A DNA stretch of 51,880 nt from Burkholderia sp. L27(2015). Its GTDB lineage: Bacteria > Pseudomonadota > Gammaproteobacteria > Burkholderiales > Burkholderiaceae. Below the pieces are notes generated by a model. The model had not been told where the DNA came from and made no database searches. It was given only the letters and a program-made list of their open reading frames with translations. The DNA lies in NCBI RefSeq assembly GCF_009765705.1, contig NZ_LMUX01000016.1, positions 1,098,114 to 1,149,993 of the forward strand, given 5' to 3'. Both the position numbers and the translations under genes were made by a program. This document shows, piece after piece, positions 34,501 through 41,658 of the stretch. Positions within the stretch are counted from its first letter, which is position 1, and every line of letters starts with the position of its first letter.

Positions 34501-34703
34501 AGCCCCTGCACGCCGCGCAGCATCAGTTCGTAGGTCGCCATGCGCTGTTCGACACGACTGACGGTGTCGCCCATCGAGAAGTTGAACTGCGAGAGCAGCT
34601 CATTGTGGGCGGCTTGCCGCTCGTGATCCCACACGATCCAGGTAACGCCAAGCGCGGCGGACAAGATCAGCAGGGGCAGCAGGATCAAGCGTGTCCAGGT
34701 CAC
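31551..34703 (-). CDS. CHASE-PAS-PAS-GGDEF-EAL cyclic-di-GMP enzyme
   Basis: The start is GTG 34703, overlapping the stop of the upstream binding-protein gene as GTGA. A longer frame to 34814 would overlap it by over 100 bp and is rejected. The 1050-residue protein has TM1 (about 5-25), a periplasmic CHASE sensor (about 50-290), TM2 (about 306-330), two PAS domains (about 347-468 and 473-593), a GGDEF domain with an intact GGDEF motif at 678-682 and an RxxD inhibitory site (REGD) five residues before it, and an EAL domain with EAL at 811-813. The supporting EAL motifs ELTES, DDFGIGYSS, KIDQSFV and AEGVET are all present. Both cyclase and phosphodiesterase activities look possible. It probably tunes motility or biofilm formation in response to an external signal. 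Confidence 0.95.
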   Translation of the reverse strand: MTWTRLILLPLLILSAALGVTWIVWDHERQAAHNELLSQFNFSMGDTVSRVEQRMATYELMLRGVQGLFAATGTLDRETFHDYVGTLNLDANFSGVQAIGITQWVPAKQENAHVTAMRRLGFTDYTVQPQGMREGYAPIVQREPFTGRNRASLGFDAWADPVRRLAMEKARDSGMAAISGKVRLSVDSEKDARPGFIMYLPIYARGQRQDSVAERRAHLLGWVYASFRMHDVIASLYGEQPPGLSLAIYDGVEPSAATLLHRSSDLVGQHMPPAISANEYLVIAGHDWTLSMSAQHDFKARFARNAGLLIACAGTGLSLLLALLAWLMVTGRGRAMRLASKMTRELRESEEKFRAIADCTVNWEVWWGPDGKPRWINPSVKEYTGYTVDECMAMSDFAGTLIYVEDLPRVSAEFLKGFQGLRGDNLEFRCVRKDGSLVWLSVSWVPIRDSRGVLAGFRTSGRDITDRKQVEAELRIAAVAFDSLQGMMVTDASSTILRVNSAFTECTGYTAAEVVGKNPRILGSGRHDAAFFREMWDTIQRDGGWQGEVWDRRKNGDIYPKWLTISAVTGDDGVVSHYVGTHHDITERKIAEERIKELAFFDALTRLPNRTLLLDRLKQAIALSARSVSCGALLFVDLDRFKTLNDTLGHDKGDLLLQQVAQRLAAAVREGDTVARVGGDEFVVVLGGLNESRQGAMRETEVVGAKILAVLGCSYQLDDTEYRSTASIGATVFRGHQTSIDELLKQADLAMYKSKETGRNALCFFDPAMQTVVVERAAMEVDLRKAIEGNQFVLHYQAQVLGDGDHITGAEALVRWHHPERGIVPPTDFISLTEETGIILALGHWVLETACTQLAVWAGQPEMADLTLAVNVSAQQFREVDFVDTVLTIIARTGANPHRLKLELTESLLVDNVEDIIQKMGELKARGVVFALDDFGIGYSSLSYLKRLPLDQLKIDQSFVRDVLIDPNDAAIAKTIVALAKSLGLGVIAEGVETEAQRDFLASAGCHAYQGHYFCRPLPITEFEEFVSRVRFSAVGSYRDPLKRLSVGPH

Positions 34704-35500
34704 GGTGGGGGCTGGAAATCGACCATCGAATCGGCGAGGTCGTGTTTGAAGTACTTTTCGAAAATGCGGCGCACGGTGCCATCGGCACGCATCTGGTCCA
34801 CCAACGCGCGCCACTTGGCTTGCTCTGCGGGCGATAACGCCTTCTTCGACATGATCAGGCCGTGGGGCACCGCAGGGTCGTTGAACTCGATAATGGTGGT
34901 GACGCTGCGGATGTTCTTTTCATCCAGGGCCGGGTAGTCGAACGGCTCCATGATCATGCCTTGGATGCGCCGCAGGATCAGTGCCTGATACAAGGGATCC
35001 AGGGCGCCAGCTTGCGTGACGCGATTTTCAGACGCCAGCTTGTCGACCAGCCGATTGGCCGAGTCGCTGTAGCGGAAGCTGCGGATCACACCGAGCTGAA
35101 AACTGTCGGTGTGCTCGAAATCGCTCAACTTGCGGATACCGGCATCGTTACGTACCAGTAAGTAGTATTTATTGCTGAAGTACCAGGCGAACGAGGCGTA
35201 CTGGTTGCGTTCGGTGTTCGCGATGCCGGACAGGCTGAAATCGAGCGCACCGGACTCGATCAGTTGCCAGATGCGGGCGCGCGACATGACGCTGACGCCG
35301 ATCTGGCAGCCGCTGCGGCGGGTCAGCTCTTCGGCGAAATCCTTGTCGATCCCTGTGTCGGTATCGGCGGAGTAGAGCAGCCCGTGATCGTGCAGCGCCA
35401 GCGTGAAAGGACGTGAGCAATCCGGACCGGTGCCGGCCGCAACCGCGCAGCCAACGCAGCACATCGCGAGCAGCAAGCCTAGAAGACAATGTCGGATCAC
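34700..35500 (-). CDS. Periplasmic solute-binding protein (SBP_bac_3), sensor-like
   Basis: This 266-residue protein has a signal peptide (MIRHCLLGLLLAMCCVGC) containing three Cys, so a lipoprotein cannot be excluded. The SBP family 3 fold follows from about residue 30, with DTGIDKDFAEELTRRSGCQI and SRARIWQLIESGALDFSLSG. The C-terminal MRADGTVRRIFEKYF is the usual helix of the family. It is not next to an ABC permease. Instead its stop codon overlaps the start of the c-di-GMP gene. In other proteins the same SBP domain is fused directly to GGDEF/EAL output, so this is probably a stand-alone ligand sensor for its neighbour. Confidence 0.88.
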   Translation of the reverse strand: MIRHCLLGLLLAMCCVGCAVAAGTGPDCSRPFTLALHDHGLLYSADTDTGIDKDFAEELTRRSGCQIGVSVMSRARIWQLIESGALDFSLSGIANTERNQYASFAWYFSNKYYLLVRNDAGIRKLSDFEHTDSFQLGVIRSFRYSDSANRLVDKLASENRVTQAGALDPLYQALILRRIQGMIMEPFDYPALDEKNIRSVTTIIEFNDPAVPHGLIMSKKALSPAEQAKWRALVDQMRADGTVRRIFEKYFKHDLADSMVDFQPPP

Positions 35501-35560
35501 GAATTAGCCACGGTGGTCGAAGTGGCTAAAGTATAGAGATTTTTTAACCCGTTGCCTATT

Positions 35561-36829
35561 TCAGGATACCCGTACCGGGCGACTACGAGCCCAGTGATTG
35601 AGCGCGGCACATGCGACCAGCAGCGAACCGGTGACGAAGAACACGGAGTGCAAACCGATATGTACACCGATCTGTGCGCCGATCAGTGGCCCCACGACCT
35701 GTCCGGAAAACTGTGCGGACTGCAGATAGCCGAGCATCTTTCCCGAATTGCGGTCATCGACCGAGTGCCGAACCAGCTTCGCGATCGAAGGCAACAAGCC
35801 GGCTATCGTCATTCCCATCAACCCGCGCAAGGCCGCCAATTGCCACCAATGCGTGACGAACGCCTGCGGCACCATCACGAGCCCGGTCGCCACCAAGCAA
35901 CCGATGATCACGTTCCAGCTGCCGATGCGGTCTGCCAGAGCGCCGAGCCGTGCCGCAGTCAGGATGCTGCCGAACGCGGAACACGCCATCACGATGCCGG
36001 CTGTGCGTGCGAGCTTGTCCGTCGGCACGTTGAGATGGGCGATATAGACGGTGATGATAGGCTCGATCGACATGTTGGCGAGCAGCACCATCATCGCGGT
36101 CAGAAGCAGTGCAGCGGTGACGATGCGATTCGTCGGATTCGTTGCTGCAGATGCGCCGACGTTTTTCCGTTTTGCGTCGGACTCGGGATGGAAGTCTTCA
36201 CGCACCAGCACGATGGTCAGGAGTGCTGCCGCCGCGATCATTGCGCCGCCCGCGAAAAACGTGCCGCGGATGCCGATCCAGGTCGGCAGGAAACCGCCGA
36301 TCAACGGTCCGATCAGATTGCCGGCGAGCGCGCCGGTAGAGAGGATGCCGAGCGCCCATCCCGCACGTTCGCGCGGTGCCTGCGTGCCTATCATCACGAT
36401 GGCAGCCGACGCATAGCCGCCGATCAAGCCGGCCATCAAGCGCAACACCACGAGTTCGACCACGCTGTGCGCGAGGCCTATCATCGACATTACAATCGCC
36501 ATGCCGATCGCCGCGCGTACCAGCATGGGCTTGCGGCCATACCGGTCGGCAAGCCGCCCCCAGATCGGCGCGGTCACCGCGGTACCGAGAAAAGTCGCAC
36601 CGAACGCGACGCCTGACCATTGCACCACCGCCGCTGGCGATGTGACGCCCAACTGCTGCACATACAGCGGCAGGAACGGCAACAACATGCTCAGGCTGAC
36701 GAGCGTGGTGAACGAGCCGATCACGCAGATGACCAGGTTGCGTCGCCAGTAAGGCGTGTTGCGCTCCGCGTAACTGCTTCGGTCTACGCTTGCCTGGGTG
36801 GCGGTGATCGTGTTGGCGGACGGGTTCAT
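35561..36829 (-). CDS. MFS exporter, DHA1 (MdtG-like) family
   Basis: This 422-residue transporter has about 12 membrane segments. Near the N terminus it carries SMLLPFLPLYVQQLGV, then the MFS loop motif GRLADRYGRKPML, repeated in degenerate form as GALADRIGSWNVII, and the motif C-like GNLIGPLIGGFLP. The PLYVQQLGV element recalls the MdtG/YceE group of drug exporters. It follows a LysR gene and an SDR gene on the same strand and may belong with them. The 111-bp gap upstream holds two AAGTGTGGC direct repeats and a small GGCGG/CCGCC stem. The substrate is unknown. Confidence 0.9.
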   Translation of the reverse strand: MNPSANTITATQASVDRSSYAERNTPYWRRNLVICVIGSFTTLVSLSMLLPFLPLYVQQLGVTSPAAVVQWSGVAFGATFLGTAVTAPIWGRLADRYGRKPMLVRAAIGMAIVMSMIGLAHSVVELVVLRLMAGLIGGYASAAIVMIGTQAPRERAGWALGILSTGALAGNLIGPLIGGFLPTWIGIRGTFFAGGAMIAAAALLTIVLVREDFHPESDAKRKNVGASAATNPTNRIVTAALLLTAMMVLLANMSIEPIITVYIAHLNVPTDKLARTAGIVMACSAFGSILTAARLGALADRIGSWNVIIGCLVATGLVMVPQAFVTHWWQLAALRGLMGMTIAGLLPSIAKLVRHSVDDRNSGKMLGYLQSAQFSGQVVGPLIGAQIGVHIGLHSVFFVTGSLLVACAALNHWARSRPVRVS

Positions 36830-36940
36830 AGGTTTACTCGGGTTTGGGCTTGGGTGTCGAAACGCGCTTGTCAGAGTACGGCTGCTGAAGTGTGGCTACA
36901 TATGTGCGGCGGTCTAAGTGTGGCCGCCTGAGCGCGAGTA

Positions 36941-37651
36941 TCAGAAGCCGACGTTGCGGCCGCCGTCGACGTGCATGATTTCGCCAGTCACGAAGCTCGC
37001 GGACTCCAGATAGAGAACCGCTTCGGCAATGTCCTCGACTTCGCCTATACGGCCGACCGGATGCAATTTTGCGAGTGCCTCGTGTTTGTGCGCCGGATGC
37101 AGCGGCGTACGGACGACGCCTGGTGCCACCGCGTTGAACCTGACGCCGCGCGACGCATACTCGATTGCGAGGGAACGGGTTACCGCATTCAAGCCACCCT
37201 TGGTCATCGCGGCGAGCGCGGCGGGCAGGGCGGACGTCGGCTGGTCGACGAGGGCCGCGGTGATATTGACCACGTGGCCGCAATGCTGCTTGACCATCTC
37301 GGCCACCGTGAGTTGGGTGAGGTGAAAAAAGCCGGCGAGATTGGTGCCGAGCATCGCGGCGTAATCAGTTTCGGAATATTCCGTAAATGGCTTCGCGACG
37401 AAGATACCCGCGTTGTTCACAAGGCTATCGATGCGGCCAAAGCGCTCCAGCGCGGCGTCGATCACGCGTTGAGCGGTTTGCGGCTGCGAAATGTCGCCGG
37501 CTACCGCCAGCACGTCAGGATCGCTGTGCGGTTTGATCGAGCGGGAATTCGCGACGACGCGGTAGTGACGATTGCGGTACGCGTTGACGAGCGCTGCGCC
37601 TATGCCTTGCGACGCGCCGGTGATGATGACCACCTTTTGTTCAATACCCAT
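36941..37651 (-). CDS. Atypical SDR protein lacking the catalytic Ser and Tyr
   Basis: This 236-residue Rossmann protein starts at ATG 37651, with GGAG six bases upstream. The cofactor site TGASQGIG (11-18) and NNAG (79-82) are intact. In the active site, however, the usual Ser position reads VNITAAL and the YxxxK motif reads AAMTK, leaving Lys151 but Ala147 in place of Tyr. The C-terminal GEIMHVDGGRNVGF is normal. Such Tyr-less SDRs form a recognisable minority group and may bind NAD(P) without classical reductase activity. It lies between a LysR gene and an MFS exporter on the same strand. Confidence 0.88.
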   Translation of the reverse strand: MGIEQKVVIITGASQGIGAALVNAYRNRHYRVVANSRSIKPHSDPDVLAVAGDISQPQTAQRVIDAALERFGRIDSLVNNAGIFVAKPFTEYSETDYAAMLGTNLAGFFHLTQLTVAEMVKQHCGHVVNITAALVDQPTSALPAALAAMTKGGLNAVTRSLAIEYASRGVRFNAVAPGVVRTPLHPAHKHEALAKLHPVGRIGEVEDIAEAVLYLESASFVTGEIMHVDGGRNVGF

Positions 37652-37781
37652 TGCTTGCTCCGAAGTTTGGGGTACAGCCCCCAGTGGGCTGTAGCGATCC
37701 GTATTTGATGGAGCCAGTGTAGGTACTATCGCGGCGCGAGGGAATCGCCGACGTGCGGTAGGCATTCTTCCGCGTGGCGGT

Positions 37782-38708
37782 TTAATCGGTGTCGGTGATC
37801 TGCTTCATTTCCTTGAAGCGCGCGCGCAGGAGCGGCACCGCGAAATCGACGAACGCGCGCACCTTGGGCACGGCGAGCCGGCCATGTGGCGTGAGCAGAT
37901 GAGCCGGCAACGGTGGGTGCTCGTGATCGGTCAGCAGGATGCGCAACGAACCGTTTTTTACCTGCTCGGCAATGTGATACGAAAAGAGTCTCGTCACGCC
38001 GTGCCCTTCGACCGCGGAGGCCACCGCGCCCGCGACGCTATTGATGATGAATCTCGGTGCGAACTGCACCGCTTGAGCCACGGCGGAGTTGTTCGCCGGT
38101 GGGAAGCTCCATGAATCGACACCGAAATGCGTCATCGAGATGATCTGATGCAGGGCGAGATCGGCGGGTTCGGCAATGGCCGGATGTTTGGCGAGGTAGC
38201 GGGGCGCGGCGGCCACCACGCGCCGCACCTCGCCCAGCGGAAAAGCGACCAGTGTCGAATCGGCCAGATGCGCGATGCGCATGGCCACGTCTATCCCTTC
38301 CTCGATCAGGTTGACTGGGCGATCGAGCAGATGCAAACGCACGGTCACGGCCGGATATTTGGCGATGAACTTGTCGAGGATGGGCCGCAAGAAATCCTGC
38401 CCGGCTGCGACCGGCGCCGTCAGCGTCAGCATGCCGCGCGGCGCGGAGCGCTCGCCGGCCACGAGTAGGTCGGCCTCTTCGAGATCGGTCAGGATGCGAC
38501 GGCACGACACGGCGTAGCGTTCGCCGGCTTCGCTGAGCTTGATCGCGCGCGTCGTGCGATGCAACAGCGCCGTGCCGACGTGGGCTTCGAGAAACGCAAT
38601 GGCCCGGCTGACCGCCGCCGGCGAACGACCGAGCCGGCGGCCGGCGGCAGCCAGGCTGCCTTCGTCGAGCGCGGCAACAAATACCTTCATTGCGTCGATT
38701 CGATCCAT
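37782..38708 (-). CDS. LysR family transcriptional regulator
   Basis: This regulator is 308 residues from ATG 38708; the longer frame to 38891 is not family-like. The helix-turn-helix is MKVFVAALDEGSLAAAGRRL with SPAAVSRAIAFLEAHV, and TTRAIKLSEAGERYAVSCRR links to the effector domain (about 90-295). That domain has the YPAVTVRLHLLDRPVNLIEE block of the DmlR-like subgroup, which usually controls a neighbouring oxidoreductase or exporter. It is upstream of the SDR and MFS genes on the same strand (130 bp to the SDR), so it may regulate them as part of one transcription unit. Confidence 0.92.
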   Translation of the reverse strand: MDRIDAMKVFVAALDEGSLAAAGRRLGRSPAAVSRAIAFLEAHVGTALLHRTTRAIKLSEAGERYAVSCRRILTDLEEADLLVAGERSAPRGMLTLTAPVAAGQDFLRPILDKFIAKYPAVTVRLHLLDRPVNLIEEGIDVAMRIAHLADSTLVAFPLGEVRRVVAAAPRYLAKHPAIAEPADLALHQIISMTHFGVDSWSFPPANNSAVAQAVQFAPRFIINSVAGAVASAVEGHGVTRLFSYHIAEQVKNGSLRILLTDHEHPPLPAHLLTPHGRLAVPKVRAFVDFAVPLLRARFKEMKQITDTD

Positions 38709-39012
38709 TCTTTTCTGCCGCAGGGAGAGTCGATGAAGTGAGGGGCGATATCTAATGCATGCGCGACTGCATGCGCTGCTATCGCTATGCGAGCATAGTC
38801 GTGCAAGATTCTGAGACGTCGGCTCAATGATAACTGCATCGCGATAATATGCAGACAACATTCCCTCTATGCATTCGGAATATTTCCGCATTCCCTCTAC
38901 AATCCTAACTACGTCCCACGCCTCTTTTCATCTCGAAAAAATGCTTATCGCGTCTGCATTTTCGAGATAAATGGACGGCGTGGCTCGCGACCCTCTAGTA
39001 CAGGATTTCACC
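38709..39012. promoter_or_regulatory. lysR/small-gene divergent region with repeats
   Basis: This 304-bp region has no gene. It holds an 11-bp direct repeat CATTCCCTCTA at 38859-38869 and 38889-38899, exactly 30 bp apart. Between the copies lies CGGAA/TTCCG (38876-38888) around TAT. A bulged inverted repeat with arms 38931-38944 and 38956-38967 (TCTCGAAAA and TTTTCGAGA cores) sits about 45 bp before the gene at 39013. The region is AT-rich and probably carries both promoters. Confidence 0.5.
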
Positions 39013-39273
39013 ATGACAGAACCGTTATATGACTATGCCGATGACTTCGACCGTGCCTCCAAAATTCCGATCCATGGTCCTCTGCAAATGCGCACAACCC
39101 CCGCCGGCGCACTAGAGGTTCTCTGCTATCAACAGTACGGACGCGAAGTCGTACCGACCGTATTGCAGTTCGTTTCCGATGCCGCTGGCCAACTCGTTCA
39201 CGACTTATACGAAGGCGTTCGACGAGGCGACATCCACCTTGAAATATTGACGCCCGGAAACGGAATCCAGTAG
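39013..39273 (+). CDS. Small hypothetical protein
   Basis: This 86-residue protein starts at ATG 39013, with AGGA nine bases upstream. It is soluble and acidic, with no signal peptide or membrane segment. Recognisable features are limited to MTEPLYDYADDFDRASKIPI at the N terminus and an EVLCYQQYGREVVPTVLQFV core that looks like a beta-alpha unit. I do not know the family. Small proteins of this size are common in Burkholderia as single genes. It is divergent from the LysR gene, and its upstream region carries unusual repeats. It converges with the MHYT gene and precedes that gene's terminator. Confidence 0.6.
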   Translation: MTEPLYDYADDFDRASKIPIHGPLQMRTTPAGALEVLCYQQYGREVVPTVLQFVSDAAGQLVHDLYEGVRRGDIHLEILTPGNGIQ

Positions 39274-39289
39274 TCATCCGAATGGCTAC

Positions 39290-39327
39290 AAAAAAAGGCA
39301 GCGCGTCCCAGATTGCGACGCGCTGCC
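39290..39327 (-). terminator. Rho-independent terminator of the MHYT-GGDEF-EAL gene
   Basis: GGCAGCGCGTC (39297-39307) and GACGCGCTGCC (39317-39327) form a perfect 11-bp stem with a 9-base loop. On the minus strand it is followed by seven T (39296-39290). It lies 45 bases after the stop codon of the gene ending at 39372. Confidence 0.9.
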
Positions 39328-39371
39328 CTGTACTGAACTGAACTGCGAACTGAACGCCTACCTACACTCGC

Positions 39372-41456
39372 TCAAACCTTCTCCATCAACGCGTCCTCGC
39401 GCCTCGCCGCCTCGATAAAAAGATGCGGGGCCATCGGCCGCCCGAACAGATAGCCTTGCAGCGAGTCGCAACCCAGATCGGTCAGGAACGCATGCTGAGC
39501 GGAGGTTTCCACGCCTTCGGCCACCACCTTGAGTTTCAAGGTGTGCCCCAGCGCCACGATAGCCGAGACAATAGCGGCATCTTCCGCATTGTTCGCCAGA
39601 TCGCGCACGAAGCCACGGTCGATTTTCAATTCGCTGGCCGACAGCCGCTTCAGGTAGAGCAAGCTCGAGTAACCGGTCCCGAAATCGTCGATGGAAATTT
39701 TCACTCCCAGCGCATGAAGTTGCTGCAGGGTATCGAGACTGGCCTCGACGTCGAACATCGCGGTCGATTCGGTTATCTCCAACGTCAAGTATTCGGGAGC
39801 CAACCTATGGCGCGCCAGGATAGAGCGCACCATGACGATCAACGCCGGATGCGCAAACTGCAGCGCCGACAGGTTGACGGCGATGGTCCAATGTGGATTG
39901 CCCGCATCGTGCCACGCGCACATCTGGCGGCAGGCTTCGTCCAGCACCCATTCACCGATCTGCACAATCAAGCCGCTCTTTTCGGCGGCCGGGATGAACT
40001 GATCGGGCATGACCATCCCGCGTGTGGGGTGTTGCCACCGCAATAAGGCTTCGGCGCCGATCAACCTGCCGCTGGGCCCGTCGAACTTGGGTTGATAAAA
40101 CACGAGCAATTCTTGCCGCGCCAACGCCGAGCGCAGGTCTCTAAGCAACTGGTGCCGCTCCTGCACGTTGACGTTCATCGAGTCTTCGAAAAAGCAGTAG
40201 CCGTGGCGCCCCATCGCCTTGGCGTGGTACATCGCGGCATCGGCGTTCCTGAGGAGATCCTCCTGCAACGGACCATTGCCGGGGTACATGGCGATGCCCA
40301 CGCTGGTTGAGACGCGCAGTTCCTGGCCGCCGAGTTCGAAGACTTCTTCGATGGCGGCGGTGATCTTGTCGGCAATCGTGGCGGCGTCGCTCGGGTCACC
40401 CACGCTGGCCAGCAATACGAACTCGTCGCCGCCAACCCGGGCAATCGTGTCCTGGTTGCGCACGCAAGCGCGGATGCGGCGCGCCACCTCGATCAGCAAG
40501 TCGTCGCCCAGATGGTGGCCGAACGCATCGTTCACGGCCTTGAAACCGTCGAGATCCATGAACATGACAGCGAAGCGGCTTTGGTCGCGATCGGCGGTGC
40601 GGATCGCCTGGTCGAGGCGGTCTTCGAGCAGCACGCGATTGGGCAGCTTGGTCAGGCTGTCGTGCAGTGCCAGATGCAGCAACTCCTTGTTGGCTTCAGC
40701 CAGCGAGCTGGCCAGAATCTTGGTGCGCGATTCCATCCGCATGTCGAGCACCGAGATGAGCAAGGTGATCGCCAGCACGGCCAGCGTGACGATGATGACC
40801 AGAAACGGCAGCAGGCCGTTTTGTCCGCCTTCACGGGCCGCGCCGCATATGCTGCCCAGCGGAAATTCGGCGGCAGCCATGCCGGTGTAATGCATGCCGC
40901 AGATGGCCAGGCCCATCACCAGCGCCGCGCCGAGGCGGAATAGCCGCACGTGCGATGCGTTGCGGCGCAGGTTGAATGCAGCCCAGAGCGCAGCGCCCGA
41001 CGCGGTAACGGCGATCACGATCGACAGGGTGAAGAGGCCGGGGGTGTACTCGATCGCGGGCGTCATGCGCATGGCGGCCATACCGGTGTAATGCATGGCC
41101 GCAACGCCTGCGCCCATCAGCGCTGCACCCGCGCACAGTCTCAGCCACGGTAGCGTGGCCTGACATACCAGCCATAACGCAAAGGCCGAGGAAGCGATCG
41201 CGATCAGCAGCGAGAACAGGGTAAGCGGGAGATCGTAGCCCAGTGGAATCGGCAAATTGAAGGCCAGCATGCCGATGAAATGCATGGACCAGATGCCGAT
41301 GCCCATTGCGCAAGCGCCGCCGGCGAGCCACCAATGGGTCGCGTGCCCCTGCGCGGTGGAGATGCGCCCGGCCAGGTCCAGCGCCGTATAAGACGCGAGT
41401 ATGGCCACCAACAGCGAGAATAAGACGAGCAGTGGGTTGTAACTGCTGACGAGCAT
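39372..41456 (-). CDS. MHYT-GGDEF-EAL cyclic-di-GMP enzyme
   Basis: This 694-residue inner-membrane protein starts at ATG 41456 with AAGGAA upstream. The seven-helix MHYT sensor (about 8-235) has its three signatures as WSMHFIGM (56-63), AMHYTGM (120-126) and GMHYTGM (187-193), thought to bind a metal and sense O2, CO or NO. The GGDEF motif at 342-346 is intact, with RNQD as the inhibitory site just before it. The EAL motif is at 469-471, and EITES, DDFGTGYSS, KIDRGFV and AEGVET all look catalytically competent. It is monocistronic with its own terminator. It is the second hybrid c-di-GMP enzyme in 10 kb and shares only the output domains with the first. Confidence 0.95.
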   Translation of the reverse strand: MLVSSYNPLLVLFSLLVAILASYTALDLAGRISTAQGHATHWWLAGGACAMGIGIWSMHFIGMLAFNLPIPLGYDLPLTLFSLLIAIASSAFALWLVCQATLPWLRLCAGAALMGAGVAAMHYTGMAAMRMTPAIEYTPGLFTLSIVIAVTASGAALWAAFNLRRNASHVRLFRLGAALVMGLAICGMHYTGMAAAEFPLGSICGAAREGGQNGLLPFLVIIVTLAVLAITLLISVLDMRMESRTKILASSLAEANKELLHLALHDSLTKLPNRVLLEDRLDQAIRTADRDQSRFAVMFMDLDGFKAVNDAFGHHLGDDLLIEVARRIRACVRNQDTIARVGGDEFVLLASVGDPSDAATIADKITAAIEEVFELGGQELRVSTSVGIAMYPGNGPLQEDLLRNADAAMYHAKAMGRHGYCFFEDSMNVNVQERHQLLRDLRSALARQELLVFYQPKFDGPSGRLIGAEALLRWQHPTRGMVMPDQFIPAAEKSGLIVQIGEWVLDEACRQMCAWHDAGNPHWTIAVNLSALQFAHPALIVMVRSILARHRLAPEYLTLEITESTAMFDVEASLDTLQQLHALGVKISIDDFGTGYSSLLYLKRLSASELKIDRGFVRDLANNAEDAAIVSAIVALGHTLKLKVVAEGVETSAQHAFLTDLGCDSLQGYLFGRPMAPHLFIEAARREDALMEKV

Positions 41457-41490
41457 CAGTGTTTCCTTGCATGGGGCGCTCCACGCACAG

Positions 41491-41522
41491 CGGCCTTGCT
41501 TGTCAGTCAACAAGCAAGGCCG
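41491..41522. other. Perfect 12-bp hairpin upstream of the MHYT gene
   Basis: CGGCCTTGCTTG (41491-41502) and CAAGCAAGGCCG (41511-41522) pair perfectly around TCAGTCAA. It lies 35 bp upstream of the MHYT start and 137 bp after the permease stop, both on the minus strand. No T-tract follows, so it could be an imperfect terminator of the ABC operon or a 5' leader structure of the MHYT gene. Confidence 0.55.
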
Positions 41523-41658
41523 GCTCGGCGGGGCTGAAAAGAGGGAGCATGCTTGCGTTATCGGCAAGACCCTACACAACTTAAGGCGCCACGCATAGTT
41601 TTCTTTATGTGAGGTGTTGCTTGAATCCCCATTTCGTGGCGGACTCGATCATGGCGTG

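Noticed and set aside
34704-34814. Longer start of the CHASE-PAS-GGDEF-EAL protein
   Set aside because: It would overlap the binding-protein gene by over 100 bp. The GTGA overlap at 34700-34703 gives a normal start before the first membrane helix.
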